From Clostridiaceae bacterium OM02-2AC (GTDB lineage Bacteria > Bacillota_I > Bacilli_A > Erysipelotrichales > Erysipelotrichaceae), in the NCBI GenBank assembly GCA_003481775.1, contig QULU01000002.1:124001-188000 (forward strand): DNA of 64,000 bases, given 5' to 3'. The stretch's first letter is position 1. Each line of letters opens with the position of its first letter. The notes beneath the pieces were generated by a model, which was given only the letters and a program-made list of their open reading frames with translations, did no database searches and was not told the origin of the DNA. The position numbers were made by a program, and so were the translations under genes. Positions 35,631 to 45,588 of this stretch are shown here, one piece after another.

Positions 35631-36482
35631 TTATATAATATGGAAGAAGGTTAATACGATTGCGATAATCATTGTATAAATCATCAGACGAATATACTTT
35701 GGTCCTCGCTTTGTAATATACAGATACATTCCCATAACGACGATGAATGGCAGCATATTCGGCAGGATACCGTCGATGATTTCCTGCAGCTTCACAGTTG
35801 ACGTATCACTGGCGAATTCCACAATGGTCTGCACCTTTATATAAGAGGCAGACAGACATCCGATCATGAACAGACCAACGATGCTTGCGATGTCAATAAC
35901 CTTTTTGATTGCTCCGGAGTGCAGAATTTCCAATACAGAATTTTTACCCAGAGAGTACCCCTTGTTGAAGAGGAACCAGGACCAGCCAAAGCTCCATGCA
36001 ATATAGATCAAGCCAGGAATAAAGGCGGCGATGATTGAGCCCTCCAGCGCCATCGGGACAAAGATTGCCAACGGAATTGTCGCAACGATTCCCTGATCCA
36101 CACTGTCACCGATACCGGCAAGCGGTCCCATCAGACCAAGCTTTAAGGATTGAATAACCTCCGGTGAAATATCGTCGTGACCAAGCGCACGCTGCTCCTC
36201 CAAAGAAATCGTAATTCCATGAATGATACTTCCCCAGTCACAGTTTGTATTGAACATGGATGTATGACGGCGCATTGCTGCCTGCAGCTCTTCCGGGTCA
36301 TCCTTGTACAGCTTACGCAAAACCTTGTTCATCGAATATCCGAAGGCAAGTGCCTGCATACGGTCAAAGCTTACCGGAACCTCTACAGCAAGCGTCCATT
36401 TCCACCATGCCTTTAACAGATCCTTTTTTGTTACGATTGTTTTCTTTTCTTCAGCGGCTACACTGTTTACTGCTTCACTCAT
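35631..36482 (-). CDS. PTS mannose-family IID component
   Basis: The 283-residue protein opens with a soluble helical region and contains the family stretch MNKVLRKLYKDDPEELQAAMRRH (ends MNKVLRKL and AAMRRH). HTSMFNTNCDWGSIIHGI and LMGPLAGIGDSVDQGIV follow. C-terminal membrane helices lie at about 140-165, 200-220, 235-255 and 265-283. With IIC it forms the translocation channel. Its start overlaps the IIC stop by four bases (ATGA). Confidence 0.93.
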   Translation of the reverse strand: MSEAVNSVAAEEKKTIVTKKDLLKAWWKWTLAVEVPVSFDRMQALAFGYSMNKVLRKLYKDDPEELQAAMRRHTSMFNTNCDWGSIIHGITISLEEQRALGHDDISPEVIQSLKLGLMGPLAGIGDSVDQGIVATIPLAIFVPMALEGSIIAAFIPGLIYIAWSFGWSWFLFNKGYSLGKNSVLEILHSGAIKKVIDIASIVGLFMIGCLSASYIKVQTIVEFASDTSTVKLQEIIDGILPNMLPFIVVMGMYLYITKRGPKYIRLMIYTMIIAIVLTFFHII

Positions 36483-37231
36483 GCAACTTCCTCCTCATCG
36501 TTCTGTTTGAATAGGGATACGATCAGTGCAAGACATAATGCAATCACTGCTCCTGTCAGCATGGAGAAGCCCATGACAGAGTACAGGAAGAATCCCAGTA
36601 CGAAGAATGGCAGATATTTCTTTTTTCCCATAACAACCAGTGTCAGTGCGAACCCTAACCCCGGCAGCATGTTTCCTGCGTTGGTAAGTCCATTCATCGC
36701 CCATTCCGGTATCACGTTGATAAATGCCTGTACAACGCTGGAACCGAATAACGTCGCAATGAATACCGGTGTAAAATACAATACACCATTGGTAAGCCAT
36801 GGAAGCACAAAGGAGAAGATGGACAGCTTGTCATACTGCTTGTCCTCTACAAATTTATCTGCCTTCGTATTATAGAAGGAGTTGATGGTACGACGTACAT
36901 TATTGATCAAAACGCCCAAAACTCCGAATGGAACGGCCAGAGCCACAGCCGCAGCCGGATCCAGATTGTTTGCGATAGCGGCAGGAATTGCGATACAGGT
37001 TGCCAGTCCCTGATCACTTGGAATATTTCCACCGGCTTCGATACCTCCCATATACATCAGCTGGATGGTGGCACCATACAGCAGACCGGTCTGTACATCC
37101 CCATATACAAGACCGATAAATACGCCCAGTACGACTGGCTTACGGAATGCAAACGAGATAAAATAGCTCGCACGTCCCATGGAAAGCCAGTACAGTATAC
37201 CGACTAAGATTGCTTGAATTACCATATACAT
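36479..37231 (-). CDS. PTS mannose-family IIC component
   Basis: The 250-residue membrane protein has about seven hydrophobic segments and family motifs LVYGDVQTGLLYGATIQLMYMG (ends LVYGDVQTG and QLMYMG) and GGNIPSDQGLATCIAIP. It binds and transports the sugar while IIB phosphorylates it. RBS GGAGGACAT. It is flanked by IIB (9-base gap) and IID (4-base overlap), the standard order. Confidence 0.93.
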   Translation of the reverse strand: MYMVIQAILVGILYWLSMGRASYFISFAFRKPVVLGVFIGLVYGDVQTGLLYGATIQLMYMGGIEAGGNIPSDQGLATCIAIPAAIANNLDPAAAVALAVPFGVLGVLINNVRRTINSFYNTKADKFVEDKQYDKLSIFSFVLPWLTNGVLYFTPVFIATLFGSSVVQAFINVIPEWAMNGLTNAGNMLPGLGFALTLVVMGKKKYLPFFVLGFFLYSVMGFSMLTGAVIALCLALIVSLFKQNDEEEVA

Positions 37232-37240
37232 GTCCTCCTG

Positions 37241-37723
37241 TTATAATTTAGCGACAGCTTTTTGAAGTGTTTCGGAAGGATAATCCGGAGTTGTCTGGAA
37301 ATAAATTTCGATCCCCATCTTTTCCAGTTCAAGCAGAGTATCTGCATCTGCTCTGTCCAGTGTGATTGCGTTGTTGACAGCCTTACGTCCCGGTCCCCCG
37401 CCAAGACCTCCAATCTGTACCTTTTCCAGCTTCAGTCCAGCCTGTACTGCGGCATTCAGTTCTGCCACACCCTTAAACAGCACCATGACGCGGTTCTTAT
37501 CAAAGGCTCCCTCCTGCTGGCGTTTTACCGCATCCTCTACATTTACGATTGTGATTTTTACACCCTTTGGAGCTGCCATTTTAAATACTTCCTGCATGAA
37601 AGCATCCTTGCTCAGGGCAGTGTCGATTGTTACGATTTCATTGATCTGACACTGTGTCAGCCATCTGGTAATAACCTGACCGTGAATCAATCTGAAATCT
37701 ACTCTTGTCAATTCAATACTCAT
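37241..37723 (-). CDS. PTS mannose-family IIB component (first gene of operon)
   Basis: The 160-residue protein has the canonical phosphorylation-site motif TRVDFRLIHGQVITRW with His14, then IDTALSKDAFMQEVFKMAAP, and GGLGGGPGRKAVNNAITL. It receives phosphate from the IIA encoded 3.7 kb downstream and phosphorylates the sugar bound by IIC/IID. RBS AAGGAGGAATT. It is the promoter-proximal gene of the long operon and is preceded by a cre-like site. Confidence 0.93.
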   Translation of the reverse strand: MSIELTRVDFRLIHGQVITRWLTQCQINEIVTIDTALSKDAFMQEVFKMAAPKGVKITIVNVEDAVKRQQEGAFDKNRVMVLFKGVAELNAAVQAGLKLEKVQIGGLGGGPGRKAVNNAITLDRADADTLLELEKMGIEIYFQTTPDYPSETLQKAVAKL

Positions 37724-37746
37724 CTTGAATTCCTCCTTACACCTAC

Positions 37747-37768
37747 ATTATATTGAAATCGCTTTCAA
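37747..37768 (-). promoter_or_regulatory. PTS operon -10 box with adjacent cre-like site
   Basis: The minus-strand TATAAT (37752-37747) lies directly next to TTGAAAGCGATTTCAA (37768-37753), a near-perfect palindromic catabolite-responsive element. It would overlap the core promoter, so CcpA-type binding should repress the operon when better sugars are present. Confidence 0.75.
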
Positions 37769-38017
37769 GTCGCTATGTTCAAACAAACTAAAAAGCTTAT
37801 GCCGTTTTTGGTCAAACGCACAAAGTTGAAAAAATGCATCCGGAAACCGGAGCATACTTGTTTTCTATATATTATATGTGTTTTGATTGACCTTCTAAAA
37901 GTCCTTTATTTATAGGCTTTTTAAGCATAAGCCAGGCAGACGAGCAGGCTCTTTCCAACTGCAATCTCATTTGTTTAAGCGCACATATTTCACCTCTAAT
38001 TTTGTTCACTCATCCAA
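37769..38017. other. Divergent intergenic region between PTS operon and aldolase
   Basis: No gene is present. A hairpin TCCGGAAACCGGA sits at about 37839-37851. An AT-rich tract holds TATAAT-like boxes on both strands near 37865-37880. The two cre-like sites at either end frame the region, which probably also binds the operon's own regulator. Confidence 0.5.
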
Positions 38018-38046
38018 TTGTAAGCGTTTCTAAAACAACGTAAGAT
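38018..38046 (+). promoter_or_regulatory. Aldolase promoter with cre-like site on the -35 box
   Basis: TTGTAA (38018-38023), 17 bp, TAAGAT (38041-38046). The -35 is the first part of TTGTAAGCGTTTCTAA (38018-38033), a good match to the cre consensus, so CcpA-type repression is expected here as well. Confidence 0.75.
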
Positions 38047-38067
38047 ATAGGCAAGGAGGATGTCATT

Positions 38068-38709
38068 ATGAATATGAAAAAAATGAATGTCACAAACCGT
38101 ATGTATGAGGCAGGAGCACTTGCTATCGTTCGTGCGGAAACACTGGATCGAGCATGTGAAATAGCGGAAGGCTGCATGAAGGGCGGTGTACCTGTCATGG
38201 AAATGAGCTATACATTAAATAACGCTGGAGATATCATACAGGGGCTTTCTGAAAAATATGGTGATGCGCTATGCGTAGGTGCCGGAACGGTGCTGGATGC
38301 AGAAACAGCAAGACACGCAATCCTGCATGGAGCCGATTTTATTATCGCACCCAATTATAATGAAGAAGTCGCAAAAATGTGCAATCGTTATCAGATACCT
38401 TATGCACCCGGTTGTACAACGATTACCGAGTGTGTTGATGCATTGAGCAGCGGAGCGGCATTCGTTAAGGCATTTCCTATTTCTGATTTCTATGGGCCAA
38501 AGCTGGTAAAGGTTTTTAAAACACCAATTCCAGATATGCCGATTCTGGCAAGCGGTGGAATCAATCTTGATAATCTGACAACATGGCTGGAAAACGGTGT
38601 TGATGTCTGTGGCTTCGGTGGTCTTCTGACAAAAGGAAGCAGTGAGGATATTGCCGCAAATGCTACCAAAATTCATGAAATCATTACCGGCTTTCGTTCC
38701 AGTAAATAA
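38068..38709 (+). CDS. eda: KDPG/KHG-type aldolase
   Basis: The 213-residue class I aldolase has a VPVMEMSYT strand (the catalytic Glu is normally in EvTlR), GAGTVLDAETA, the Schiff-base Lys in AFVKAFPISDFYGP (canonical KfFPA), and a phosphate-binding LASGGINLDNL. It cleaves a 2-keto-3-deoxy-6-phospho sugar acid to pyruvate and a triose phosphate. The EMSYT and KAFP variants suggest a substrate other than plain KDPG. RBS AAGGAGGAT. It is divergent from the PTS operon and shares catabolite control with it. Confidence 0.88.
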   Translation: MNMKKMNVTNRMYEAGALAIVRAETLDRACEIAEGCMKGGVPVMEMSYTLNNAGDIIQGLSEKYGDALCVGAGTVLDAETARHAILHGADFIIAPNYNEEVAKMCNRYQIPYAPGCTTITECVDALSSGAAFVKAFPISDFYGPKLVKVFKTPIPDMPILASGGINLDNLTTWLENGVDVCGFGGLLTKGSSEDIAANATKIHEIITGFRSSK

Positions 38710-38749
38710 GGGCAGTTAGAAAGCTTATCTGATATTTCTGTATTCTTAC

Positions 38750-38792
38750 AAAAAAACTGCATGGCGTATCTTAACGGTACACCATGCTTTTC
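38750..38792. terminator. Bidirectional terminator between eda and the phospho-glucosidase side
   Basis: GCATGG pairs with CCATGC around an inner weak stem. A7 on the left gives a T-run on the minus strand, and TTTTC lies on the right. Confidence 0.8.
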
Positions 38793-38797
38793 ATTCT

Positions 38798-38974
38798 TTA
38801 TTTAAATGCTTCCAAATTTGTTAAATAATTCAAATATCCATTACTTCCCATTTGTTTTTCCCAAAAATCCATACTTTCATGTATTCTGATGAGCAGCCGA
38901 AATGCCATCGTGACCATTCCTTCACAAATCTTATTTCTATCCATAGCTGCGATATCTGCAGCTTCAAGAATCAT
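38798..38974 (-). pseudogene. Remnant or small gene of 58 codons
   Basis: The minus-strand frame MILEAADIAAMDRNKICEG... runs from ATG 38974 to TAA 38798 and has normal codon usage. It ends six bases before a terminator. There is no good ribosome site, and a stop lies just upstream in the same frame, so it reads like the C-terminal stub of a longer protein. I do not recognise the family. It lies behind the GH1 gene on the same strand. Confidence 0.4.
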
Positions 38975-39028
38975 ACAGCTTTGGATGCCTTACAAGTTTT
39001 TACCATCCGTTTACTTACGCTGTGCACC

Positions 39029-41241
<2,213 letters not shown>

Positions 41242-41261
41242 AGCACACCTCCAATACGTAT

Positions 41262-41289
41262 ATTATAACGCAAAATTCGTTGACTGCAA
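41262..41289 (-). promoter_or_regulatory. Promoter of gntR-bglA
   Basis: On the minus strand TTGCAG (41289-41284), 16 bp, TATAAT (41267-41262), 20 bases upstream of the start. A near-palindrome AATATACGTATT directly after the -10 (about 41265-41254) could be the autoregulatory operator. Confidence 0.6.
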
Positions 41290-41339
41290 CATAATTATAT
41301 ACTTTTATTATAAAACATATATATTTTTAAAACACTTCT

Positions 41340-41445
41340 AAAAAAACCTCTGTGACGGGACAGAGGCTTTGTGGCAATGACGATGGATAACATATAGATG
41401 AATAGGAAATTGTCATCACCCTTCTTTCAGACAGAGCTTGTCTGT
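41340..41445 (-). ncRNA. Putative small RNA, family copy A
   Basis: The minus-strand transcript of about 106 bases has a 5' hairpin CAGACA/TGTCTG (41444-41428) and a second helix GGTGATGAC (41419-41411) with GTCATTGCC (41382-41374). Its loop has TTTCCTATTCATC. The terminator CCTCTG/CAGAGG (41366-41347) is followed by T7. The element order is the same as in copies B and C. The paired bases of the second helix differ from the other copies but still pair along the whole length, which is evidence for selection on structure. An AAGGGTGATG start-like site overlaps the helix, so a very short peptide cannot be excluded. Confidence 0.6.
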
Positions 41446-41451
41446 ATGTAC

Positions 41452-41494
41452 AGCATACACCCGCCGTGTGAACAGCATGTGAAGTATGTTTGAA
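41452..41494 (-). promoter_or_regulatory. Response-regulator-type promoter of sRNA copy A
   Basis: On the minus strand TTCAAA (41494), TTCACA (41483) and TTCACA (41472) are spaced exactly 11 bp. Nine bp later TATGCT (41457-41452) follows. The geometry is identical to that of copies B and C and of the sulfotransferase promoter. Confidence 0.72.
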
Positions 41495-41517
41495 TATCCA
41501 TACAATATCTGTATAAT
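41490..41517 (+). promoter_or_regulatory. Promoter of the GNAT gene, divergent and overlapping
   Basis: TTGAAT (41490-41495), 16 bp, TATAAT (41512-41517). Its -35 overlaps the most upstream hexamer of the sRNA A promoter, so a regulator bound there could affect both directions. Confidence 0.6.
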
Positions 41518-41609
41518 GATGTATGGAACAGAAAAGGAGGACTTCTATAATCCTTTATAATCTGGATTTCATTTACAGTACACGCAAAGAAAGGATGGGG
41601 GAGGCAACT

Positions 41610-42056
41610 ATGAATATAAACTACAAAAGAATGGAGAGTCAGCATGTAGATGCAGTGGTAAAACTATACATAGACTATTATAATACCTATGAGGGAGGCT
41701 GCTGGACTTATGATAAAGCATATAAAAGACTTCATCAGCTCATGACGATCGAGGATGCACTGTGCTTTATACAGATGGTCGATCATGTTATCAGTGGATT
41801 CGTCATGGGATATTTTAAAGAATTTGATGATTTGACCGGTTATTATCTGGAAGAAATCGTGGTCGTCAAGCAATTTCAAGGGGCGCATCTTGGTACGCAT
41901 TTTCTAAATAAACTGGAGAAAACCGTAAAAGCGAACGGTGCTTCCTTCATTGAGCTACTCAGTGTAAACGATGAGATGCATGCGCATTTCTATACGAAAA
42001 GCGGATACAAAAATGCAGAGAATATGATATTCAAATGCAAGCATTTTGCGGATTAG
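41610..42056 (+). CDS. GNAT family N-acetyltransferase
   Basis: The 148-residue protein has the GNAT fold order: an N-terminal helix, YLEEIVVVKQFQGAHLGTHFLNKLE containing the acetyl-CoA loop QFQGAHLG (motif A, Q/RxxGxG/A), and the C-terminal ELLSVNDEMHAHFYTKSGYK strand-helix. It acetylates an unknown amine or protein. The start at 41610 has GGGGGAGG; the frame upstream to 41523 covers the promoter. Two copies of the small-RNA element flank this gene. Confidence 0.85.
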   Translation: MNINYKRMESQHVDAVVKLYIDYYNTYEGGCWTYDKAYKRLHQLMTIEDALCFIQMVDHVISGFVMGYFKEFDDLTGYYLEEIVVVKQFQGAHLGTHFLNKLEKTVKANGASFIELLSVNDEMHAHFYTKSGYKNAENMIFKCKHFAD

Positions 42057-42187
42057 CAGCAGCATTGTAGGGAGGGGATGTCCCTATTCCTCTCACAAGC
42101 AGCAGCCCAGCAAAAGCAGCCTTTATTCTGTATACTGATCATAGCCTTCAACTTTCACTTGAATGGTCGCCTATATGTATGGGAAGC

Positions 42188-42341
42188 AAAAAAGAACCTC
42201 TGCGAGGGACAGAGGTTCAGCATGAAGGCAGGTAATGGAAATGAAAAAATATTGTAAACATGATAGCTGTTTTGTTTTTATAGGGATGGGGAAACATTCC
42301 ATTACCTTTATTAAGATTTCACAAGCATTGCTTTGCTTGTG
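42188..42341 (-). ncRNA. Putative small RNA, family copy B
   Basis: The minus-strand transcript of about 154 bases has a 5' hairpin CACAAGC/GCTTGTG (42341-42320). Its second helix is ten perfect pairs, GGTAATGGAA (42306-42297) with TTCCATTACC (42240-42231). The enclosed loop has TTTCCCCATCCCTATAA (about 42294-42278) and is longer than in A and C. The terminator GAACCTCTG/CAGAGGTTC (42218-42194) is followed by T6. It is the best-formed of the three copies. Confidence 0.65.
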
Positions 42342-42346
42342 TCTAT

Positions 42347-42389
42347 ATCATACATCGCCTATGTGAACGCTGTGTGAACGTTATATGAA
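42347..42389 (-). promoter_or_regulatory. Response-regulator-type promoter of sRNA copy B
   Basis: On the minus strand TTCATA (42389), TTCACA (42378) and TTCACA (42367) occur at exact 11-bp steps, then 9 bp and TATGAT (42352-42347). Confidence 0.75.
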
Positions 42390-42512
42390 AAGGGAAAGAA
42401 TTAAGCAATTCATCCATATCTGCATTCTGTATCCGCATAAACTGGGGAAATGAATTGTCTGAACAATTCCTATCATGGTAAAATAGATAGGAAAACGGAA
42501 GGAGTGTGGATC

Positions 42513-43037
42513 ATGAACAAGCTGTGGGGACATTTGAAAACAATAACTGCGCACAAGCTTGCGGTCACAAAGCTTTGTTTTCGTTGCGGTTTGTATAAAC
42601 AGGGACTTCTGCATGACCTCTCCAAATACTCTCCTGTTGAATTTTGTGCAGGTGTGAGGTATTACCAGGGAAATCGCAGCCCCATTGATTATGAAAAGGA
42701 AGTAAAAGGCTATTCCTTAGGCTGGCTGCATCATAAAGGAAGAAACAAGCATCATTGGGAATACTGGTTGGATAATGCTGTCGGGGGAATCAAGCCTGTG
42801 AAAATGCCGCTTCATTATCTTGTGGAAATGTACTGCGATCGTACTGCCGCTTCCCGCATTTATATGAAGGAAAATTATCATGACGGCAGTGCTTATGAAT
42901 ACTTCATGAACGGGTATGATAATGTTATTATGCATGAAGAGACAAAGGCAATGCTGAAGATGATTCTGGAATATCAGCGGGATCATGGAACGGATGCTAC
43001 AATTAACTTTATACGAAAAGAGATACTGCAGAACTGA
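42513..43037 (+). CDS. DUF5662 family protein
   Basis: The 174-residue protein is rich in histidine, with conserved family segments GLYKQGLLHDLSKYSPVEF, LGWLHHKGRNKHHWEYW and MYCDRTAASRIYM. The HD-like and HHxxxxxHH patterns suggest a metal-binding helical fold related to HD phosphohydrolases, but no activity is known. ATG 42513 is chosen behind GGAAGGAG. It is preceded by the small-RNA B promoter region, which reads the other way. Confidence 0.85.
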   Translation: MNKLWGHLKTITAHKLAVTKLCFRCGLYKQGLLHDLSKYSPVEFCAGVRYYQGNRSPIDYEKEVKGYSLGWLHHKGRNKHHWEYWLDNAVGGIKPVKMPLHYLVEMYCDRTAASRIYMKENYHDGSAYEYFMNGYDNVIMHEETKAMLKMILEYQRDHGTDATINFIRKEILQN

Positions 43038-43042
43038 ATGAT

Positions 43043-43653
43043 CTGGTATATGACCTTATTATAAGTGAGCTGGCACTCCATTCGACAGATACCTTTATTC
43101 AAATTTCACCTTTTGTCAGTAAAGAAGAGATACAAAGCATACAAAATAATACAAAGATGCCTGAATCGAAAAAAGGAAGTTGAGTTTGAAAACTGTTCTT
43201 TAAAACGATGCATCAGGACAGTAAAAAGCCTTACTGTAGGAGATTACACAGAGCGTTATCTCGTTGGGAAGTGCGAATCATGTCTTTACAGATCATGTTT
43301 TGATAAGGGAGAAATTATCAATCACATCCTTTCATAACGGTGTTGTGATACCCCATGCTTTGTATCTGAATGCCAGAAAGAGCTTTATTTCTTTTCTGCT
43401 GCTAGATACACAGGATGCTATTTTACGGAATGATTTTTTTCTGGTCATAGCTGATCCCGATCAGAATTACAATCCTGATCTCATCCTGATCCCATTCAAT
43501 CAGATTGTGGAGCTTTTATCATGGCCTGCGGTTATTCAGAAGCTTGCCAATGTGTCAACATATGCAAAGCTACTTCGCGTGATTACAGCTAAGGAGTTAA
43601 TCCTCATAATAGCTTTTATAATCATGCCACTAAACTACAAGTTATACTCCTAG
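43043..43653 (+). pseudogene. Broken PTS regulator/EIIA-like gene
   Basis: Frame 43043-43180 encodes a peptide (DLIISELALHSTDTFIQ, SPFVSKEEIQSIQ) that ends in TGA. After a frame change, 43264-43653 encodes an EIIA(fructose/mannitol)-like domain: VLIREKLSITSFHNGVVIPHALYL with the phosphorylatable His in VVIPHAL, and a following NDFFLVIADPDQN. Together they resemble the C-terminal part of a BglG/LicR-type PTS-regulated antiterminator or activator. The 5' part is missing and at least one frameshift is present. It lies directly behind the DUF5662 gene. Confidence 0.65.
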
Positions 43654-44061
43654 TGATCATCTAGAATTAACATTTCCACAATTATCTTTTTTGCTCTATA
43701 CAATTCCGACACACATTAGGAAATTCTGCAATAAGCATTACTGTATGCGGTGTTTACTTCGCCGTTATACTTATGAATATCTTTATTATTGATGCTACAC
43801 TATTATCTGGCAGGAATTGAACAAGAAAATATGCAAAGTTTGCACCTATAGAGCATACTGAGCAGCACCTGCAAGGCCACGCATATATATCTCAAGGATT
43901 TTTACCAAAACCGCATAGAGGCGATGGTGGGAAATCAGACCCTATCAAAAATTAAGTTTACTAACATTGTTATGCTAAAAATTCCAATAAAATACTATTT
44001 CTTCCGAAACAATATCATCTTGAATTTGCTATGATACAATAAAAATGAGGAGGAATGATAT
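43654..44061. other. AT-rich intergenic stretch before a two-gene insert
   Basis: No complete gene is seen. A short open piece around 43878-43952 (HAYISQGFLPKPHRGDGGK) could be a coding remnant but has no start or context. A TACAAT -10 box precedes the start at 44062, with AATGAGGAGG as ribosome site. Base composition shifts to lower GC from here to about 44930. Confidence 0.4.
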
Positions 44062-44436
44062 ATGAAGAAAATTATAACAGAGATTAATCAAATAGCTATA
44101 TCATACTATATCACTTTCATTGTTCTCATTATCATTATGAGTAATCTAAACGACAGCGATATAAGAACTGCTACTTTACTAGATACATTTTTGTTTGCTT
44201 ATATCCTTCCTATTTCCGTCATCACAATCCTTTTATCCAACTCATTTAAATATATATATAGTTGCAATAAACGAAAAATGTTTTTTGAAATTGGTATCTC
44301 TCTCTTATTATGTTTGTTCACAGTGTTTTTTCTCCGATTTGATTCAATGCTTACAATATCTAGACTGATTATGTTTTTAGGAATTGCTGTTTACTTGACT
44401 ATGTTAATTTTTTCATTCCTAAAAAAAGGAGGGTAA
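44062..44436 (+). CDS. Small hypothetical membrane protein
   Basis: The 124-residue protein has four hydrophobic segments (about 13-30, 42-58, 73-90 and 96-116) separated by short charged loops (SNSFKYIYSCNKRK). I do not recognise the family. It is transcribed with the secreted protein behind it, with a single base between stop and start codons. Low GC relative to the neighbours suggests transfer. Confidence 0.7.
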   Translation: MKKIITEINQIAISYYITFIVLIIIMSNLNDSDIRTATLLDTFLFAYILPISVITILLSNSFKYIYSCNKRKMFFEIGISLLLCLFTVFFLRFDSMLTISRLIMFLGIAVYLTMLIFSFLKKGG

Positions 44437-44437
44437 T

Positions 44438-44914
44438 ATGAAAAAGATTCTTAAAATTTGTTTATCTATATTTCTATTCAGCCTATTCATTCTACCTGGG
44501 TTTAGCATACACGCAAATGAAGATACAGTATTGCGGGCTGGTGCAACTAGCCATAAAGTCGAAGCAATAGCTTCTGGATTAGGTTGGGCTCAATATAAAG
44601 TTACAGGAAAGATAACAGTCTATGATCTCGAAGGGAAAGATCCTAGAGAACTATCATACAGTTATAAAGTGAGAGTTAACTGTAGTACAAACGGCTATAT
44701 TAGCAGTTTTAGTACTTCAGATACAAAGGTAACTGGTTCTATGCCTGAGTATAACGCTTACGGAAAATTAGTTTTTTACGGAACTAAGAATGGAACGAAG
44801 TTATTACTCACAGAAAGAGTTCAGATATGTTATACACAAATAGGTAGTGGTGAACAGCTTTCTCATTTAGCTGAAAACACATTCACTATATCCGGAAGTG
44901 GACCATACAGATAA
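44438..44914 (+). CDS. Small secreted hypothetical protein
   Basis: The 158-residue protein has a clear signal peptide (MKKILKICLSIFLFSLFILP, cleavage near SIHA-NE at about residue 27). A 130-residue mature part is rich in T, S, G and Y with two cysteines (VNCSTNG, QICYTQ) and an alternating pattern typical of a beta-sandwich. No family is recognised. RBS AAAAGGAGG overlaps the end of the membrane gene, so the two are coupled. The pair could be a secreted factor and its exporter or protector, but nothing in the sequence proves it. Confidence 0.7.
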   Translation: MKKILKICLSIFLFSLFILPGFSIHANEDTVLRAGATSHKVEAIASGLGWAQYKVTGKITVYDLEGKDPRELSYSYKVRVNCSTNGYISSFSTSDTKVTGSMPEYNAYGKLVFYGTKNGTKLLLTERVQICYTQIGSGEQLSHLAENTFTISGSGPYR

Positions 44915-44955
44915 AAAGTTTAAGTGTTACATCAAATGTAAGCAACATAAGAGAA

Positions 44956-44986
44956 GAAAAGCAGTGATTGTGAATCCCTGCTTTTC
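44956..44986. terminator. Bidirectional terminator
   Basis: GAAAAGCAG pairs with CTGCTTTTC across a 13-base loop between the convergent secreted-protein gene and niaR. Confidence 0.75.
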
Positions 44987-44997
44987 ATTAAGCTTTC

Positions 44998-45576
44998 CTA
45001 CTTTTCTTCCTCTTCCAGCTCATAAGGCAGAAACTCTGCAAGCAGATGCTTCTGCCGAAGATTCTCTTCAATTTCATCCAGTATTTCCTGTGAATCCGCA
45101 GTTACATGGTGAAAGTGATAGCCGGCTGTCACATTCATTAAAGGTGTGGACTTTCCTGTCTTGAGATTATCCAGCAATGTTGCCACATCCCGACGGTTTC
45201 TAATACGCAGAGGTGCTGACATCTTCCCATAAGCTCTGTGGTTCACCATCACATCCTCTACACTTCCACCAAGATCAACGATCGTCTCAAGCTCTTCACT
45301 GATCTGCTCTGTCGTGTGACAGACCTTAAACAGGCGAACTGCTTTTTTTGTTTCATTCAATATATAGCCCCGTGCGGTAGCAATGATCGGATAGCCCTCT
45401 GTCCGCAGCAATGCGATATCCTGAACCACCACCTGTCGGCTTACACCGGTATCTCGTCCCAGTGCACCACCGGAAAGCGGTTGGGAAGACTGCCTCATCA
45501 TGGTTAATATGCGTTTACGGCGCTGAGAGCCTGTCAAAGCTGTAGCCATAGGGCTGGCTGCTCCTTTCTTACTCAT
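44998..45576 (-). CDS. niaR: Niacin-responsive repressor NiaR (3H domain)
   Basis: The 192-residue protein has an N-terminal HTH_11 (about 15-70, GGALGRDTGVSRQVVVQDIALLR). The C-terminal 3H domain has the histidines of the nickel/niacin site: CHTTEQ, MVNHRAYG and GYHFHHVTAD. In Firmicutes NiaR represses NAD synthesis or niacin uptake when niacin is abundant. It is the last gene of nadA-nadB-nadC-niaR, and a matching operator precedes nadA. M10 (45549), behind AAAGGAG, is an alternative start. Confidence 0.93.
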   Translation of the reverse strand: MSKKGAASPMATALTGSQRRKRILTMMRQSSQPLSGGALGRDTGVSRQVVVQDIALLRTEGYPIIATARGYILNETKKAVRLFKVCHTTEQISEELETIVDLGGSVEDVMVNHRAYGKMSAPLRIRNRRDVATLLDNLKTGKSTPLMNVTAGYHFHHVTADSQEILDEIEENLRQKHLLAEFLPYELEEEEK

Positions 45577-45588
45577 AGTATCCGCTCT

